A stretch of 64,000 bases of DNA from Nocardia vaccinii NBRC 15922 (GCF_001613305.1 NZ_BDCC01000064.1:46324-110323), one strand, 5' to 3'. Counted from the first letter of the stretch, positions 27,528 through 35,943 are shown. Notes: generated by a model not told the origin, from the letters alone. Made by a program: numbers and translations.

Positions 27528-27590
27528 GACTGCACGGCAGCGACACAGCCCGCCGCCTCACCCCGGCGCATCGGGTCACCGGGATCCCTT

Positions 27591-27614
27591 GCCGCACAGC
27601 GTGGACGGTGCGGC
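27591..27614. terminator. Hairpin between the CDF gene and arsC
   Basis: GCCGCAC (27591-27597) pairs with GTGCGGC (27608-27614) across a 10-base loop, in the space between convergent genes. Confidence 0.5.
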
Positions 27615-27631
27615 TGCGTCGTTCGGCGGGC

Positions 27632-28045
27632 TCATGCCTCCGACGGTATGCCCATTTCATCGAGCAGGGCCCGGACGCGGTGTTCGATCTCGTCGCGGAT
27701 GGGGCGCACGGCGTCGATGCCCTGCCCTGCCGGGTCGTCGAGTTTCCAATCCAGGTACCGCTTTCCTGGGAAGTACGGGCAGGTATCCCCGCAGCCCATG
27801 GTGATCACCACATCGGAGGATTCGACCGCGTTCACGGTCAACACCTTGGGGATTTCGCTGGAGATGTCGATCCCGATCTCGGCCATGGCCGCCACCGCGG
27901 CGGGGTTGACCTGGTCTGCGGGCTCCGAGCCGGCGGAGCGGACCTGGACACGGTCGGCGGCGAGGTGGATCAGGAAGGCGGCGGCCATCTGGGAACGTCC
28001 GGCGTTGTGGACGCACACGAACAACACGCTGGGTGTCGAAGCCAT
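27632..28045 (-). CDS. arsC: Arsenate reductase, low-molecular-weight phosphatase type
   Basis: A 137-residue arsenate reductase that converts As(V) to As(III). The phosphatase loop CVHNAGRS (Cys11 to Arg17) is the nucleophile site, and a second redox pair, Cys85 and Cys89, lies in MGCGDTCP; the aspartate follows in DDPAG. This is the thioredoxin- or mycothiol-linked type rather than the glutaredoxin type. It is the last gene of the arsR-acr3-arsC operon, 55 bases after acr3. Confidence 0.95.
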   Translation of the reverse strand: MASTPSVLFVCVHNAGRSQMAAAFLIHLAADRVQVRSAGSEPADQVNPAAVAAMAEIGIDISSEIPKVLTVNAVESSDVVITMGCGDTCPYFPGKRYLDWKLDDPAGQGIDAVRPIRDEIEHRVRALLDEMGIPSEA

Positions 28046-28100
28046 GAGGGGGTGTGCCTTTCAGTGTTGTCACCGGCGGCCCGGGCAGGTCGGGCGCGCG

Positions 28101-29198
28101 TCAGTCAGGATTCGGGGCAGAGCGCTGGGTGAGGTTGTGAGAGAAACGGTTTCGCACAGCGAGGGAGACGTAGACCAGCCCGACCAGGACGGGGACCTCG
28201 ATGAGCGGGCCGACGACTCCGGCGAGGGCTTGCCCGGAGGTGGCGCCGTAAGTAGCGATCGCCACGGCGATAGCGAGTTCGAAGTTGTTGCCCGCGGCGG
28301 TGAATGCCAGGGTGGTGGTGCGTTCGTACCCGAGGCCGATGATGCGGCCATAGAGGTAGCCCCCGCCCCACATGATCGCGAAGTACGCCAGCAGCGGCAG
28401 CGCGATCCGGGCGACATCCCATGGGCGGGAGGTGATCTGGTGGCCTTGCAGCGCGAACAGGATCACGATCGTGAACAACAACCCGTACAACGCCCACGGC
28501 CCGATCCGCGGCAGTAGTTTCCGCTCGTACCAGTCGCGGCCGCGGGCCCTTTCCCCGTACCGGCGGGTGAGGAATCCCGCGACCAGGGGGATGCCGAGGA
28601 AGATCAGCACCGATTTCGCGATCTGCCACGGTGAGGTCTGGATCGTGGTCTGCGCCAGGCCGAGCCACCCGGGGAGGATCGAGAGGTAGAACCAGCCCAG
28701 CACGGCGAACATGACGACCTGGAAGATCGAGTTCAACGCCACCAGCACCGCGGCGGCTTCACGATCGCCGCAGGCCAGGTCGTTCCAGATGATCACCATC
28801 GCAATACATCTGGCCAGGCCGACGATGATCAGCCCGGTCCGGTATTCGGGCAGATCCGGTAGTAGCAGCCAGGCCAGGGCGAACATCAGCGCGGGCCCGA
28901 TCAGCCAGTTCAGGACCAGGGAGCCGACCAGCAGGCGGCGGTCGCCGGTGACCGAGTCCAGGCGGTCGTAGCGGACCTTGGCCAGCACCGGATACATCAT
29001 GATCAGCAGGCCGATCGCGATCGGCAGCGAGATCCCGTCCACCTGCACCGCCGACAATCCTTTGCCCAGGCCGGGGATGAGGCGGCCCAGCAGCAATCCG
29101 GCGGCCATGGCCACGCCGATCCAGACCGGCAGAAACCGATCCAGCGTCGACAACTTCCCGACGACGGCGGGGTGGCCGGTGTGTTGAGTGGTGCTCAC
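28101..29198 (-). CDS. acr3: Arsenite efflux pump ACR3 (ArsB)
   Basis: A 365-residue ten-helix arsenite permease of the ACR3 (bile-acid/sodium symporter-related) family. The thiolate cysteine lies in GLARCIAMVIIWNDLACGD, and the conserved ending TAAGNNFELAIAVAIATYG marks the last helices. The GTG at 29198 overlaps the arsR stop by four bases (GTGA), which decides the start against an open frame to 29390. It exports the arsenite formed by ArsC; the divergent arsA could energise it. Confidence 0.95.
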   Translation of the reverse strand: MSTTQHTGHPAVVGKLSTLDRFLPVWIGVAMAAGLLLGRLIPGLGKGLSAVQVDGISLPIAIGLLIMMYPVLAKVRYDRLDSVTGDRRLLVGSLVLNWLIGPALMFALAWLLLPDLPEYRTGLIIVGLARCIAMVIIWNDLACGDREAAAVLVALNSIFQVVMFAVLGWFYLSILPGWLGLAQTTIQTSPWQIAKSVLIFLGIPLVAGFLTRRYGERARGRDWYERKLLPRIGPWALYGLLFTIVILFALQGHQITSRPWDVARIALPLLAYFAIMWGGGYLYGRIIGLGYERTTTLAFTAAGNNFELAIAVAIATYGATSGQALAGVVGPLIEVPVLVGLVYVSLAVRNRFSHNLTQRSAPNPD

Positions 29199-29572
29199 GC
29201 GGGCACCTCCAGCCCGGCCTGCCTGCCGAGCACGAACGACAACCGCGCCAGTGCATCGGGCACCACCCGGTAGTACACCCAGGAAGCGCGGCGTTCGCTG
29301 GTGACCAACCCGGCTTCGCGCAGCACTTTCAGGTGGTGCGAGATCGTCGGCTGGGTGACGTCCAGGCCGTCGGAGACATCGCACACGCACGCTTCGCCCC
29401 CGGCACGCGCGGCGATCGCGGAGAGCACCCGCAACCGCACCGGATCGGCGAGGGCTTTGAACATCACCGCCAATTCGGCCGCTTCCGTGCCGGTCAACGC
29501 CCGGCCCACCGCACGGGTGGGCTCACACCCGCCCGGCGCGGCCAACGGCATCAGCACTTCTGGATTAGACAT
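29195..29572 (-). CDS. arsR: ArsR-family arsenite-responsive repressor
   Basis: A 125-residue winged-helix repressor. The metalloid site is ACVCDV (Cys62 and Cys64) at the start of the recognition region, with DVTQPTISHHLKVLREAGLV as the DNA-binding helices; another cysteine (16) may be the third ligand. It heads the arsR-acr3-arsC operon. A TCAATATTGA palindrome sits four bases ahead of its start codon, fitting autoregulation. Confidence 0.94.
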   Translation of the reverse strand: MSNPEVLMPLAAPGGCEPTRAVGRALTGTEAAELAVMFKALADPVRLRVLSAIAARAGGEACVCDVSDGLDVTQPTISHHLKVLREAGLVTSERRASWVYYRVVPDALARLSFVLGRQAGLEVPA

Positions 29573-29575
29573 ACA

Positions 29576-29585
29576 TCAATATTGA
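29576..29585. promoter_or_regulatory. ArsR operator candidate
   Basis: The palindrome TCAATATTGA lies immediately upstream of arsR and about 200 bases ahead of the divergent arsA. ArsR/SmtB operators commonly carry such ATCAA-TTGAT type repeats, so this is likely the repressor site controlling the operon and maybe arsA. Confidence 0.65.
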
Positions 29586-29787
29586 CTAATGTCGAACCAG
29601 GGAGCAAGTGAACACCCGGTGACACCTCCGGACGTCGACGCGGCGTGTCGGCAGCTGCCGTGGCGAGCGGACTTGCCGGTCCGGGCGTCCGGGACGTTCG
29701 CCTCTGCCGCTGCCGCCGGTGGCCGCGGTCGAATGGGAAATGCACGACTCGGCAAGATTCGGCTCGGGTCGGCTGTGGAGGTGAGCG

Positions 29788-31596
29788 GTGGGTGAGATGA
29801 AGTTCCTTGCGGGTGTGCCGCGGTTCGTGTTCTTCACCGGGAAGGGCGGGGTCGGTAAGACCTCGATCGCGTGTGCCGCGGCGGTGGTGCTGGCCCGGGC
29901 GGGGCGGCGTGTATTGCTGGTATCGACCGATCCGGCCTCGAATGTGGGGCAGGTATTCGGTGTCACGATCGGGAACACTGTCACCGCGATTGCGGGTGTG
30001 CCGAGGCTGTGGGCGCTCGAGATCGATCCGGAGCAGGCGGTGGCCGCGTATCGGGAGCGAATCCTCGCGCCGATGAGCGATGTGCTGCCGCAGGCGGATA
30101 TCGCGTCGATGACCGAGCAGTTGTCGGGGTCGTGCACGACCGAGGTGGCCTCGTTCAACGAGTTCACCGCTCTGCTCACCGACGAGACCAGCGGCTATGA
30201 CCACGTGCTGTTCGACACCGCCCCGACCGGGCACACCATCCGGCTACTGCAGTTGCCGGGCAGTTGGAGCGAATTCCTCACCGGCGGCGGCGACGCCAGC
30301 TGTTTGGGCCCGCTCTCGGGGCTGGACAAACAGAAGACTGTCTACGCCGCTGCCGTCGCCGCGCTGGCCGACCCCCACCGTACCCGTCTGGTGCTGGTAG
30401 CTCGCCCGTCACGCTCGACGCTGGCCGAAATCGCCCGCACCCGAACCGAACTGGCCACCGTCGGGCTGACCGATCAATATGTGGTGATCAACGGCGTGCT
30501 GCCCGACGCCGCCGATGCCGGCGACCCGCTCGTGGCCGCGACGCGCCGCCGTGAACGCTCCGCGATCGAGGCCATGCCTGTCGGGGTACGGGAGCTGCCT
30601 CGGGATCTGGTCGAACTCAAAGCCACCAACATCGTCGGCGTCGACGCCTTGACCACCCTGTTCGCCTCCGCCCAACCCGCCACCACCGCCGATACCGCGC
30701 GGCCGGTCGTGGCGGCGGTGGCCGAAGCGCCCTTATCCGGGCTAATCGAGCAGATCGAACACGAGGGACCGTGCCTGATCATGTGCATGGGCAAGGGCGG
30801 GGTCGGCAAAACCACCGTCGCCGCCGCGGTCGCGGTCGCGCTGGCCCGCCACGGTCACGACGTGCACCTGTCGACCACCGACCCCGCTGGCGACCTCGCC
30901 GACACCGTCGCCGGCAGCCTGGAACACCTGCAGGTCTCGCGGATCGACCCGGCGGACGCCATCGCCGACTACCGCGCCCGTGTCATGGCCGGCAAGGGCG
31001 CCGGCCTCGACGACGCCGGCCGCGCTGCCCTCGCGGAGGACCTGCGCTCACCGTGCACCGACGAAGTCGCTATCTTTCAAGCGTTTTCGCATGTGATCGC
31101 CGAATCCCGGCGGCGGTTCGTGGTCATCGATACCGCACCCACCGGCCACACCCTGCTGCTGCTGGACGCCACCGGCTCCTATCACCGGGACATCGTGCGT
31201 CAGATGACACCCGGCACCCGGTTCCGCACCCCGCTCATGCGACTGCAAGACCCCGAAGCCACCAAGGTCCTGCTGGTCACCCTGCCCGAAACCACCCCGG
31301 TGCTCGAGGCCGCCGACCTGCAAACCGACCTCGAACGCGCCGGCATCCACCCCTGGGCCTGGATCATCGACAACAGCCTCGCCGCCGCCGCACCGAGCGA
31401 CCCGCTGCTGCGCCGCCGCGCCGCCGCCGAGCTCGACCAGATCCACCGGGCGACCACCTACACCGAGCGCTACGCGGTCATCCCCGCGCTCGCCGAGGAG
31501 CCCGTCGGCATCCCCGCGCTAGCCGCACTCACGCACCCACCCCGGCAAGCGACCGAGACCGAGCGAGGGTCCTGCTCGTACACCTCGCCCGCCTGA
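29788..31596 (+). CDS. arsA: Arsenite-stimulated ATPase ArsA (two-domain)
   Basis: A 602-residue tandem ATPase. Each half has its own deviant Walker A: FTGKGGVGKTS (16-26) and CMGKGGVGKTT (333-343), and both halves have the DTAPTGHT signature (143-150 and again near 445). Cys116, Cys172 and Cys423 match the three cysteines that bind As(III)/Sb(III) in plasmid R773 ArsA. GGAGGTGAGC precedes the GTG start; an ATG three codons in is an alternative. No arsD metallochaperone gene is visible. It is divergent from arsR and would drive the ACR3 pump. Its 25 last residues are not conserved-looking. Confidence 0.94.
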   Translation: MGEMKFLAGVPRFVFFTGKGGVGKTSIACAAAVVLARAGRRVLLVSTDPASNVGQVFGVTIGNTVTAIAGVPRLWALEIDPEQAVAAYRERILAPMSDVLPQADIASMTEQLSGSCTTEVASFNEFTALLTDETSGYDHVLFDTAPTGHTIRLLQLPGSWSEFLTGGGDASCLGPLSGLDKQKTVYAAAVAALADPHRTRLVLVARPSRSTLAEIARTRTELATVGLTDQYVVINGVLPDAADAGDPLVAATRRRERSAIEAMPVGVRELPRDLVELKATNIVGVDALTTLFASAQPATTADTARPVVAAVAEAPLSGLIEQIEHEGPCLIMCMGKGGVGKTTVAAAVAVALARHGHDVHLSTTDPAGDLADTVAGSLEHLQVSRIDPADAIADYRARVMAGKGAGLDDAGRAALAEDLRSPCTDEVAIFQAFSHVIAESRRRFVVIDTAPTGHTLLLLDATGSYHRDIVRQMTPGTRFRTPLMRLQDPEATKVLLVTLPETTPVLEAADLQTDLERAGIHPWAWIIDNSLAAAAPSDPLLRRRAAAELDQIHRATTYTERYAVIPALAEEPVGIPALAALTHPPRQATETERGSCSYTSPA

Positions 31597-31646
31597 CTCG
31601 CCGCACGAGCACACCGAGCGCAACCAGCCGGGCGCTACCGCCCGCC

Positions 31647-31666
31647 GCAGGCCACGCCGAGCCTGC
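31647..31666. terminator. Hairpin between arsA and the ArsI/CadI gene
   Basis: GCAGGC (31647-31652) pairs with GCCTGC (31661-31666) over an 8-base loop, between convergent genes. Confidence 0.4.
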
Positions 31667-31677
31667 CCCGGGCACTG

Positions 31678-32214
31678 TCAGTTGCAGCAGCCGGCGCCGG
31701 AAGCGATCACCTTCTCCTTCGCCTCGCCGGTGCAACACGCGCCCGCGTCGCCGGTGGCGGCTTCGGAGGCCGCCGTATCGCCGGCGCCGCAGCACGCCTG
31801 TACCGCCTCCGCGTCGCCGGTGGCGAATTCCGGTGCGACACCGAAGTTCTCGGTGTCGGCGAGTACGGTGTACACCTCCCACTTCTCGGCGTTGGGGCCG
31901 GTGACCCACACCTTGTCCTGGGTGGCGAAACAACACGTGGTCGCGATCTGCTCCTCGGTGAACAACCCCGCGGCCGACAGCCGCTCGATCTCGCCGTGGA
32001 CCTGCTCGGAGGACTCGACCTCGACCCCGAGATGGTTTATCGAGCCGCCCTGGCCGGTGTTCTCGAGCAGCACCAGCTTCAACGGCGGGTCGGCGATCGC
32101 GAAATTGGCGTAACCGGGCTTACGCTTGGCCGGTTCGGCGTCGAACAGCGTGGAGTAGAACGCGATCGCCTGCTCGAGGTCGTCAACATTGAGGGCGAGC
32201 TGTACGCGGGACAT
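31678..32214 (-). CDS. cadI: ArsI/CadI-type VOC protein with Cys-pair tail
   Basis: A 178-residue vicinal-oxygen-chelate protein, related to mycobacterial CadI and to the C-As lyase ArsI that removes methyl or aryl groups from trivalent organoarsenicals. The VOC core (1-125) starts MSRVQLALNVDDL, with the INHLGVEV metal-site strand and the As(III)-binding cysteine pair at 94-95 (ATTCCFATQDKVWVTGP). The C-terminal tail carries three more vicinal pairs, Cys141/142, 160/161 and 176/177. GGAGG lies ahead of the ATG at 32214. It is divergent from a second arsR. Confidence 0.92.
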   Translation of the reverse strand: MSRVQLALNVDDLEQAIAFYSTLFDAEPAKRKPGYANFAIADPPLKLVLLENTGQGGSINHLGVEVESSEQVHGEIERLSAAGLFTEEQIATTCCFATQDKVWVTGPNAEKWEVYTVLADTENFGVAPEFATGDAEAVQACCGAGDTAASEAATGDAGACCTGEAKEKVIASGAGCCN

Positions 32215-32234
32215 GAGAACCTCCATAGTGAGAT

Positions 32235-32286
32235 ATATGTCGAAGAGGTGGACGAGCCCGAGTCTGCCACCTTTTCGACATATGTC
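32235..32286. promoter_or_regulatory. Paired operator candidates between cadI and the second arsR
   Basis: ATATGTCGAA (32235-32244) and TTCGACATAT (32274-32283) are a perfect 10-bp inverted repeat, and the right arm overlaps a second palindrome GACATATGTC (32277-32286). They sit in the 96-base gap between divergent cadI and arsR, as expected for sites of the second ArsR. Confidence 0.65.
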
Positions 32287-32310
32287 AACAGTGTGGGTAG
32301 TGTGGACTTC

Positions 32311-32670
32311 ATGCCCAAGGCTTTGCCCGTGATCGATATGTCAGCGCCGGTGTGCTGCGCGCCGGTAGCGGCCGGACCGGTGGACGACGATGCCGCCCTC
32401 GAGGTCGCGCTGCGGCTCAAGGCGCTCGCCGATCCTGTGCGGGTGAAGCTGATGTCGCTGCTGCTGACCAGCGCCGGCGGGCAGGAGAACAGCGGCGACC
32501 TCGCTGCCGCGGTCGGGCTGTCCGAATCGACCGTCAGCCACCACCTTTCGCAGCTGCGCAAAGCTGGACTGGTCGAATCCGAACGTCGCGGCATGAACGT
32601 CGTGCACCGCAGCCGCCGCGACGCGCTCGCCGCGCTGTGCCTGGTGCTCGACCCCAACTGCTGCACCTGA
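32311..32670 (+). CDS. arsR: ArsR-family regulator with terminal cysteine pairs
   Basis: A 119-residue ArsR/SmtB repressor of a different subtype from the first. The helix-turn-helix is SESTVSHHLSQLRKAGLV, followed by the wing ERRGMNVVHRSRRD. Cysteine pairs lie at both ends (15-16 in APVCCAPV and 117-118 in PNCCT, plus Cys110), which recalls the corynebacterial ArsR/CadI regulators whose As(III) or Cd(II) site is built from terminal cysteines. It is divergent from the ArsI/CadI gene and should repress it. Confidence 0.92.
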   Translation: MPKALPVIDMSAPVCCAPVAAGPVDDDAALEVALRLKALADPVRVKLMSLLLTSAGGQENSGDLAAAVGLSESTVSHHLSQLRKAGLVESERRGMNVVHRSRRDALAALCLVLDPNCCT

Positions 32671-32858
32671 ATTGGTCGATCCGACGCCACCGTTGAGCCG
32701 CGAGGTGACGAATTCTCGCCGCGCGTAGGGAAGTCGCCGGCACGCTGATCGTGTGATGGTGAGGATTGCCGTGTGGTCGTGCCGACCGGACCGGGCATGT
32801 CATCGATCTGACGGTGGGATGATGAGATTCTCCCGAATATGCCGAACGAGGCGCCATC

Positions 32859-33395
32859 ATGACCGAATCGAACGCCGATCGCGACGCACTGGCCGCTGAC
32901 CTGGACCGAGTGCGCCGAGACTTCCATCACCTGCTCGACACCACCGAACCGAACGAGTGGGACAAGCCCACCTCGGGGACCCGCTGGACCAACGAGCAAC
33001 TGCTGTTCCACATGGTGTTCGGCTACATGATCGTCCAGAAACTACTGATCCTGGTACGCCTGTTCGGACATCTTCCCGATCCGGTCAGCCGAGGCTTCAG
33101 CGGACTACTCGATGCCGCCACCGGACCGTTCGACATGATCAACTACTACGGCTCCCGCATGGCCGCGCGCGTATTCAACCGGCACCGCATGGGCGCCGAA
33201 CTCGACCGTGTCCTGGACTCCCTACAGCATTCGCTCGCACGCGAACACGACGCGGCCTTCGGGCGCGGCATGCACTACCCGGCCCGTTGGGACCCCTACT
33301 TCCGCGACTACATGACCCTCGCCGACATCTACAGCTACCCCGGGCGGCACTACGACCACCACCGCCGACAACTCACCCTGGCCGCAACCCGATAA
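32859..33395 (+). CDS. DinB-like four-helix protein
   Basis: A 178-residue protein of the DinB/YfiT-like superfamily, often thiol-dependent metalloenzymes in actinobacteria. Marks are the first helix ADLDRVRRDFHHLLDTT, the W-segment WDKPTSGTRWTNEQLLFHMVFGYM with one metal-ligand His, and the C-terminal YPGRHYDHHRRQL with the others. It is 188 bases downstream of arsR, on the same strand, and could belong to the arsenic/thiol response; the substrate is unknown. Confidence 0.82.
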   Translation: MTESNADRDALAADLDRVRRDFHHLLDTTEPNEWDKPTSGTRWTNEQLLFHMVFGYMIVQKLLILVRLFGHLPDPVSRGFSGLLDAATGPFDMINYYGSRMAARVFNRHRMGAELDRVLDSLQHSLAREHDAAFGRGMHYPARWDPYFRDYMTLADIYSYPGRHYDHHRRQLTLAATR

Positions 33396-33696
33396 GCCGG
33401 AAACCCCGGCCGCCGAGGAAATCGCCACTTCGATGAGACACCGCGCTCACCTGCGCTCGCGAAACGAGTTGGCAGACAGCTGAACGTGCCGGGATGAACG
33501 TGGTCCACCACGCCGGACGCGCCGCTATCGCCGCATTGTGCGCCGTGCTGGACCTCAGCTGCTGTCGCCGGGAGTACCGGATGTCGCACCAGAGGCGATT
33601 CAGCCGGTTTGCACCGCAACGCGATGTCAGCCACGAGTGCCGATCGGGTCCGTGCCGCGCGGTAGCGCGGGGCCGCGAGTACCCGGCGGCAACCAC
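33396..33696. other. Gene-free region holding an arsR remnant
   Basis: 301 bases between the DinB-like gene and the convergent oxidoreductase. Apart from the arsR-like fragment at 33479-33565, I see only frames without protein-like composition. Confidence 0.6.
33479..33565 (+). pseudogene. Remnant of an arsR C terminus
   Basis: In one frame the DNA reads AERAGMNVVHHAGRAA followed by IAALCAVLDLSCC, which lines up with the end of the second ArsR (SERRGMNVVHRSRRDA, then LAALCLVLDPNCC). The helix-turn-helix and everything before it are missing, so this is a truncated duplicate or the remains of a third repressor gene. Confidence 0.75.
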
Positions 33697-35163
33697 TCAG
33701 CCCGGCATGGACGCGGTCCCGGCGGCGAGGGTGAGCGGGTCGGTGCGGATGCCGAAGCGGGTGCGCAGGGCGTGTGCTGCGGCGTGCAGGCCCGACATGC
33801 CGTGGACGCCCGGACCGGGCGGGGTGGACGCGGAGCAGAAGTACACGCCGGGTAGCGGGGTGGAGTACGGGTTCCAGCGTGGGGTCGGGCGCAACACGAT
33901 CTGGCGCGCGGTCATCGCGCCTGCCGAGATGTCGCCGCCGATGTAGTTCGCGTTGTACGACGGCATCTGCGCGGCGGTGCGGACGTGCTGGGCCAGGATC
34001 AGGTCGCGGAAACCCGGCGCGAAGCGCTCGATCTGAGCGATGACCTCGGCGCTGACGTCACGCGGGGAACCGTTGGGTACGTGCGCGTAGGCGTAGAGCG
34101 TGTGATTGCCCTGCGGCGCACGGGAATCGTCGACGACGCCGGGCTGGATGACCAGTACGTACGGCCGATCGGCATGACGTCCGGCGGCGACCTCGCGCTC
34201 GACCGCCAGCGCCTCGGCCCGGGTGCCGACCAGATGCAGCGTCCCGGCCAGCGCACAATCGGGCATCTGCCACGGCACCGGGCCCGACAGCGCGAAATCC
34301 ACCTTGCACGCCGCGCCGCCGTAGCGCACCCGCGACAGCTGGGCGGCGTAGCGAGCGGGCAGGCGATCACGGCCGATCCGCAACAGCTCCGCGGGTGCGG
34401 TATCGAGCAGAATTGTTCGCGCACCGCGCAATTCGTCGAGCGAGTCGATGCGGTGACCGGTGACGATGCTGCCGCCCGACGCTTCGAGATCGGATGCGAG
34501 CGCATCGACGATGGCGCGACTGCCGCCTCGCGGAATCGCCCACCCGCCGACGTGTGCGAGAGTGCCCAGCAACAGTGCGACGCCCGCGGCGGAGAATGCG
34601 CGCGGCGGAACGATCGCGTGCGCGGCCACCCCGGTGAACAGCGCGGCGGCGGTTTCCTCTCGAAAACGCAAGTCCCACAGCGGCGAAGCCTGCTCCAGCA
34701 GCCGCCGACCGAAACGCACGCCGGTGATCGCGTCCAGCGGCGGACGGCGGGTGTCGGACATCGCCAATGCCACCAGTTCCCGCCAATCGCGCACAAGCGG
34801 ACCGAACAACCTCCCCCACGACGCACCGTCCCGCCCCAGATCGGCCATCGTGCGGCCCAGGTCGAGCCACGCCAGACCAGCCTTGCCTCCATCGAGCGGG
34901 TGCGCGTAGGAGATCTCGGGAGCGAGCAGTTCCACCCCGTGCGCGGCCAGATCGAACGCGCGGAAGAACGGGGAGGCCACCGCCATCGGATGCGCACCCG
35001 CGCATTCATCGTGCTGATAGCCCGGGAGGGTCGTCTCGGCGGTACGACAGCCACCTCCGAGGGTGTCCGCGGCCTCGAACACCTGCACATTCAATCCCGC
35101 GTGAGCGCAGATCACCGCCGCGGCAAGACCATTCGGCCCGGATCCGACGACGGCGACGTCCAT
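33697..35163 (-). CDS. CrtI-like FAD-dependent oxidoreductase (phytoene desaturase superfamily)
   Basis: A 488-residue flavoprotein. The dinucleotide-binding motif VVGSGPNGLAAAVICAHAGLNVQVFEA (residues 5-31) is followed by GGGCRTAE, as in CrtI/RetSat-type enzymes. Near the C terminus, PGVYFCSASTPPGPGVHGMSGLHAAAHAL is the second FAD-contact segment. The substrate is not clear; homologues in mycobacteria are annotated as phytoene dehydrogenase-like. No carotenoid genes are nearby. Two ATGs, 35163 and 35172, are possible. It ends an operon with the TetR gene just upstream (16-25 bases). Confidence 0.88.
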   Translation of the reverse strand: MDVAVVGSGPNGLAAAVICAHAGLNVQVFEAADTLGGGCRTAETTLPGYQHDECAGAHPMAVASPFFRAFDLAAHGVELLAPEISYAHPLDGGKAGLAWLDLGRTMADLGRDGASWGRLFGPLVRDWRELVALAMSDTRRPPLDAITGVRFGRRLLEQASPLWDLRFREETAAALFTGVAAHAIVPPRAFSAAGVALLLGTLAHVGGWAIPRGGSRAIVDALASDLEASGGSIVTGHRIDSLDELRGARTILLDTAPAELLRIGRDRLPARYAAQLSRVRYGGAACKVDFALSGPVPWQMPDCALAGTLHLVGTRAEALAVEREVAAGRHADRPYVLVIQPGVVDDSRAPQGNHTLYAYAHVPNGSPRDVSAEVIAQIERFAPGFRDLILAQHVRTAAQMPSYNANYIGGDISAGAMTARQIVLRPTPRWNPYSTPLPGVYFCSASTPPGPGVHGMSGLHAAAHALRTRFGIRTDPLTLAAGTASMPG

Positions 35164-35188
35164 GATCACCATCGTAGGCGCGGGATGC

Positions 35189-35761
35189 TCAGTGATGCGT
35201 CCAGTCGGCGACGAGGAGGGCGAGACGCTGGTCACGGAACCCCGGCCGCAGCCTGCCGTGCTGCTCGAGCGTCGCCAGCCCGTGCAGCGAGGCCCAACCG
35301 ACCTCGGTGAAGGTCTCCACGTCGTGTTCTCCCGCGAAAGGTGCGAATACGGCCGCCAGTTCCGCGAACGCGTCCTGCAGCGCCTGGGGCGCACCCTCGC
35401 CGAAGGTCAGATCCACCTTCTGTACGAACATCGCGTCGTACAGCGCGGGACTGTCCCGGGCGAAATCGAGATAGCCGTTCGCGACGGCGGTCAGGGCCTC
35501 TTCCGGGGTCCGCGCCGCGGTCCGCAACGCTCGCGACCGAACGGCCATCTCGGCACACCCCTGTTCGGCGACCGCGGCCACGATCGCATCGCGACCACTG
35601 AAATGGCTGTACAGCACGGGCTGGCTGTACTCGATCGCCTCGGCCAGTCGGCGCACGGTCACCGCATCCCAGCCGTGCGTCTCGGCGATCTCCCGCGCGG
35701 TATCGACGATCAGCTGATGCCGTTCGGCCCGTTGCCGTTCGCGGCGCGTCTGGGTGCTCAT
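35189..35761 (-). CDS. TetR-family regulator with WHG domain
   Basis: A 190-residue TetR repressor. The helix-turn-helix covers residues 15-58 (IVDTAREIAETHGWDAVTVRRLAEAIEYSQPVLYSHFSGRD); the C-terminal domain (TetR_C_33 type) has PALYDAMFVQKV and WASLHGLATLEQHGRLR, the second containing the HG of the WHG motif. It is co-oriented with the CrtI-like gene 25 bases downstream and is likely autoregulated through three TAGC repeats in its promoter. Confidence 0.92.
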   Translation of the reverse strand: MSTQTRRERQRAERHQLIVDTAREIAETHGWDAVTVRRLAEAIEYSQPVLYSHFSGRDAIVAAVAEQGCAEMAVRSRALRTAARTPEEALTAVANGYLDFARDSPALYDAMFVQKVDLTFGEGAPQALQDAFAELAAVFAPFAGEHDVETFTEVGWASLHGLATLEQHGRLRPGFRDQRLALLVADWTHH

Positions 35762-35771
35762 ATCCGAATTC

Positions 35772-35833
35772 TAGCATTGCTAGACAATATAGCCAGACAG
35801 AACCTAGCGTTGCCATATCACTTAGCGCCGCTA
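35772..35833. promoter_or_regulatory. Three TAGC-type operators of the TetR regulator
   Basis: TAGCATTGCTA (35772-35782, extended to TCTAGC...GCTAGA), TAGCGTTGCCA (35805-35815) and TAGCGCCGCTA (35823-35833) share the pattern TAGCNNNGCTA. The first starts 11 bases upstream of the TetR ATG. The clustering of two perfect and one imperfect site is typical of an autoregulated TetR promoter. Confidence 0.75.
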
Positions 35834-35943
35834 GACGTTGGAGCGAACACCATGACCCCGGCCCACATCACCACCGCCCGAGCGGTACATCGCGGCCGGA
35901 CAACGATTCGATGCGGTCGTTGCCGAGCCCGGGCGGCGAATTC

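Noticed and set aside
29589..29795. Possible small gene between arsR and arsA (arsD-like position)
   Set aside because: No cysteine pairs as in ArsD and no protein-like composition; the region is the divergent promoter.
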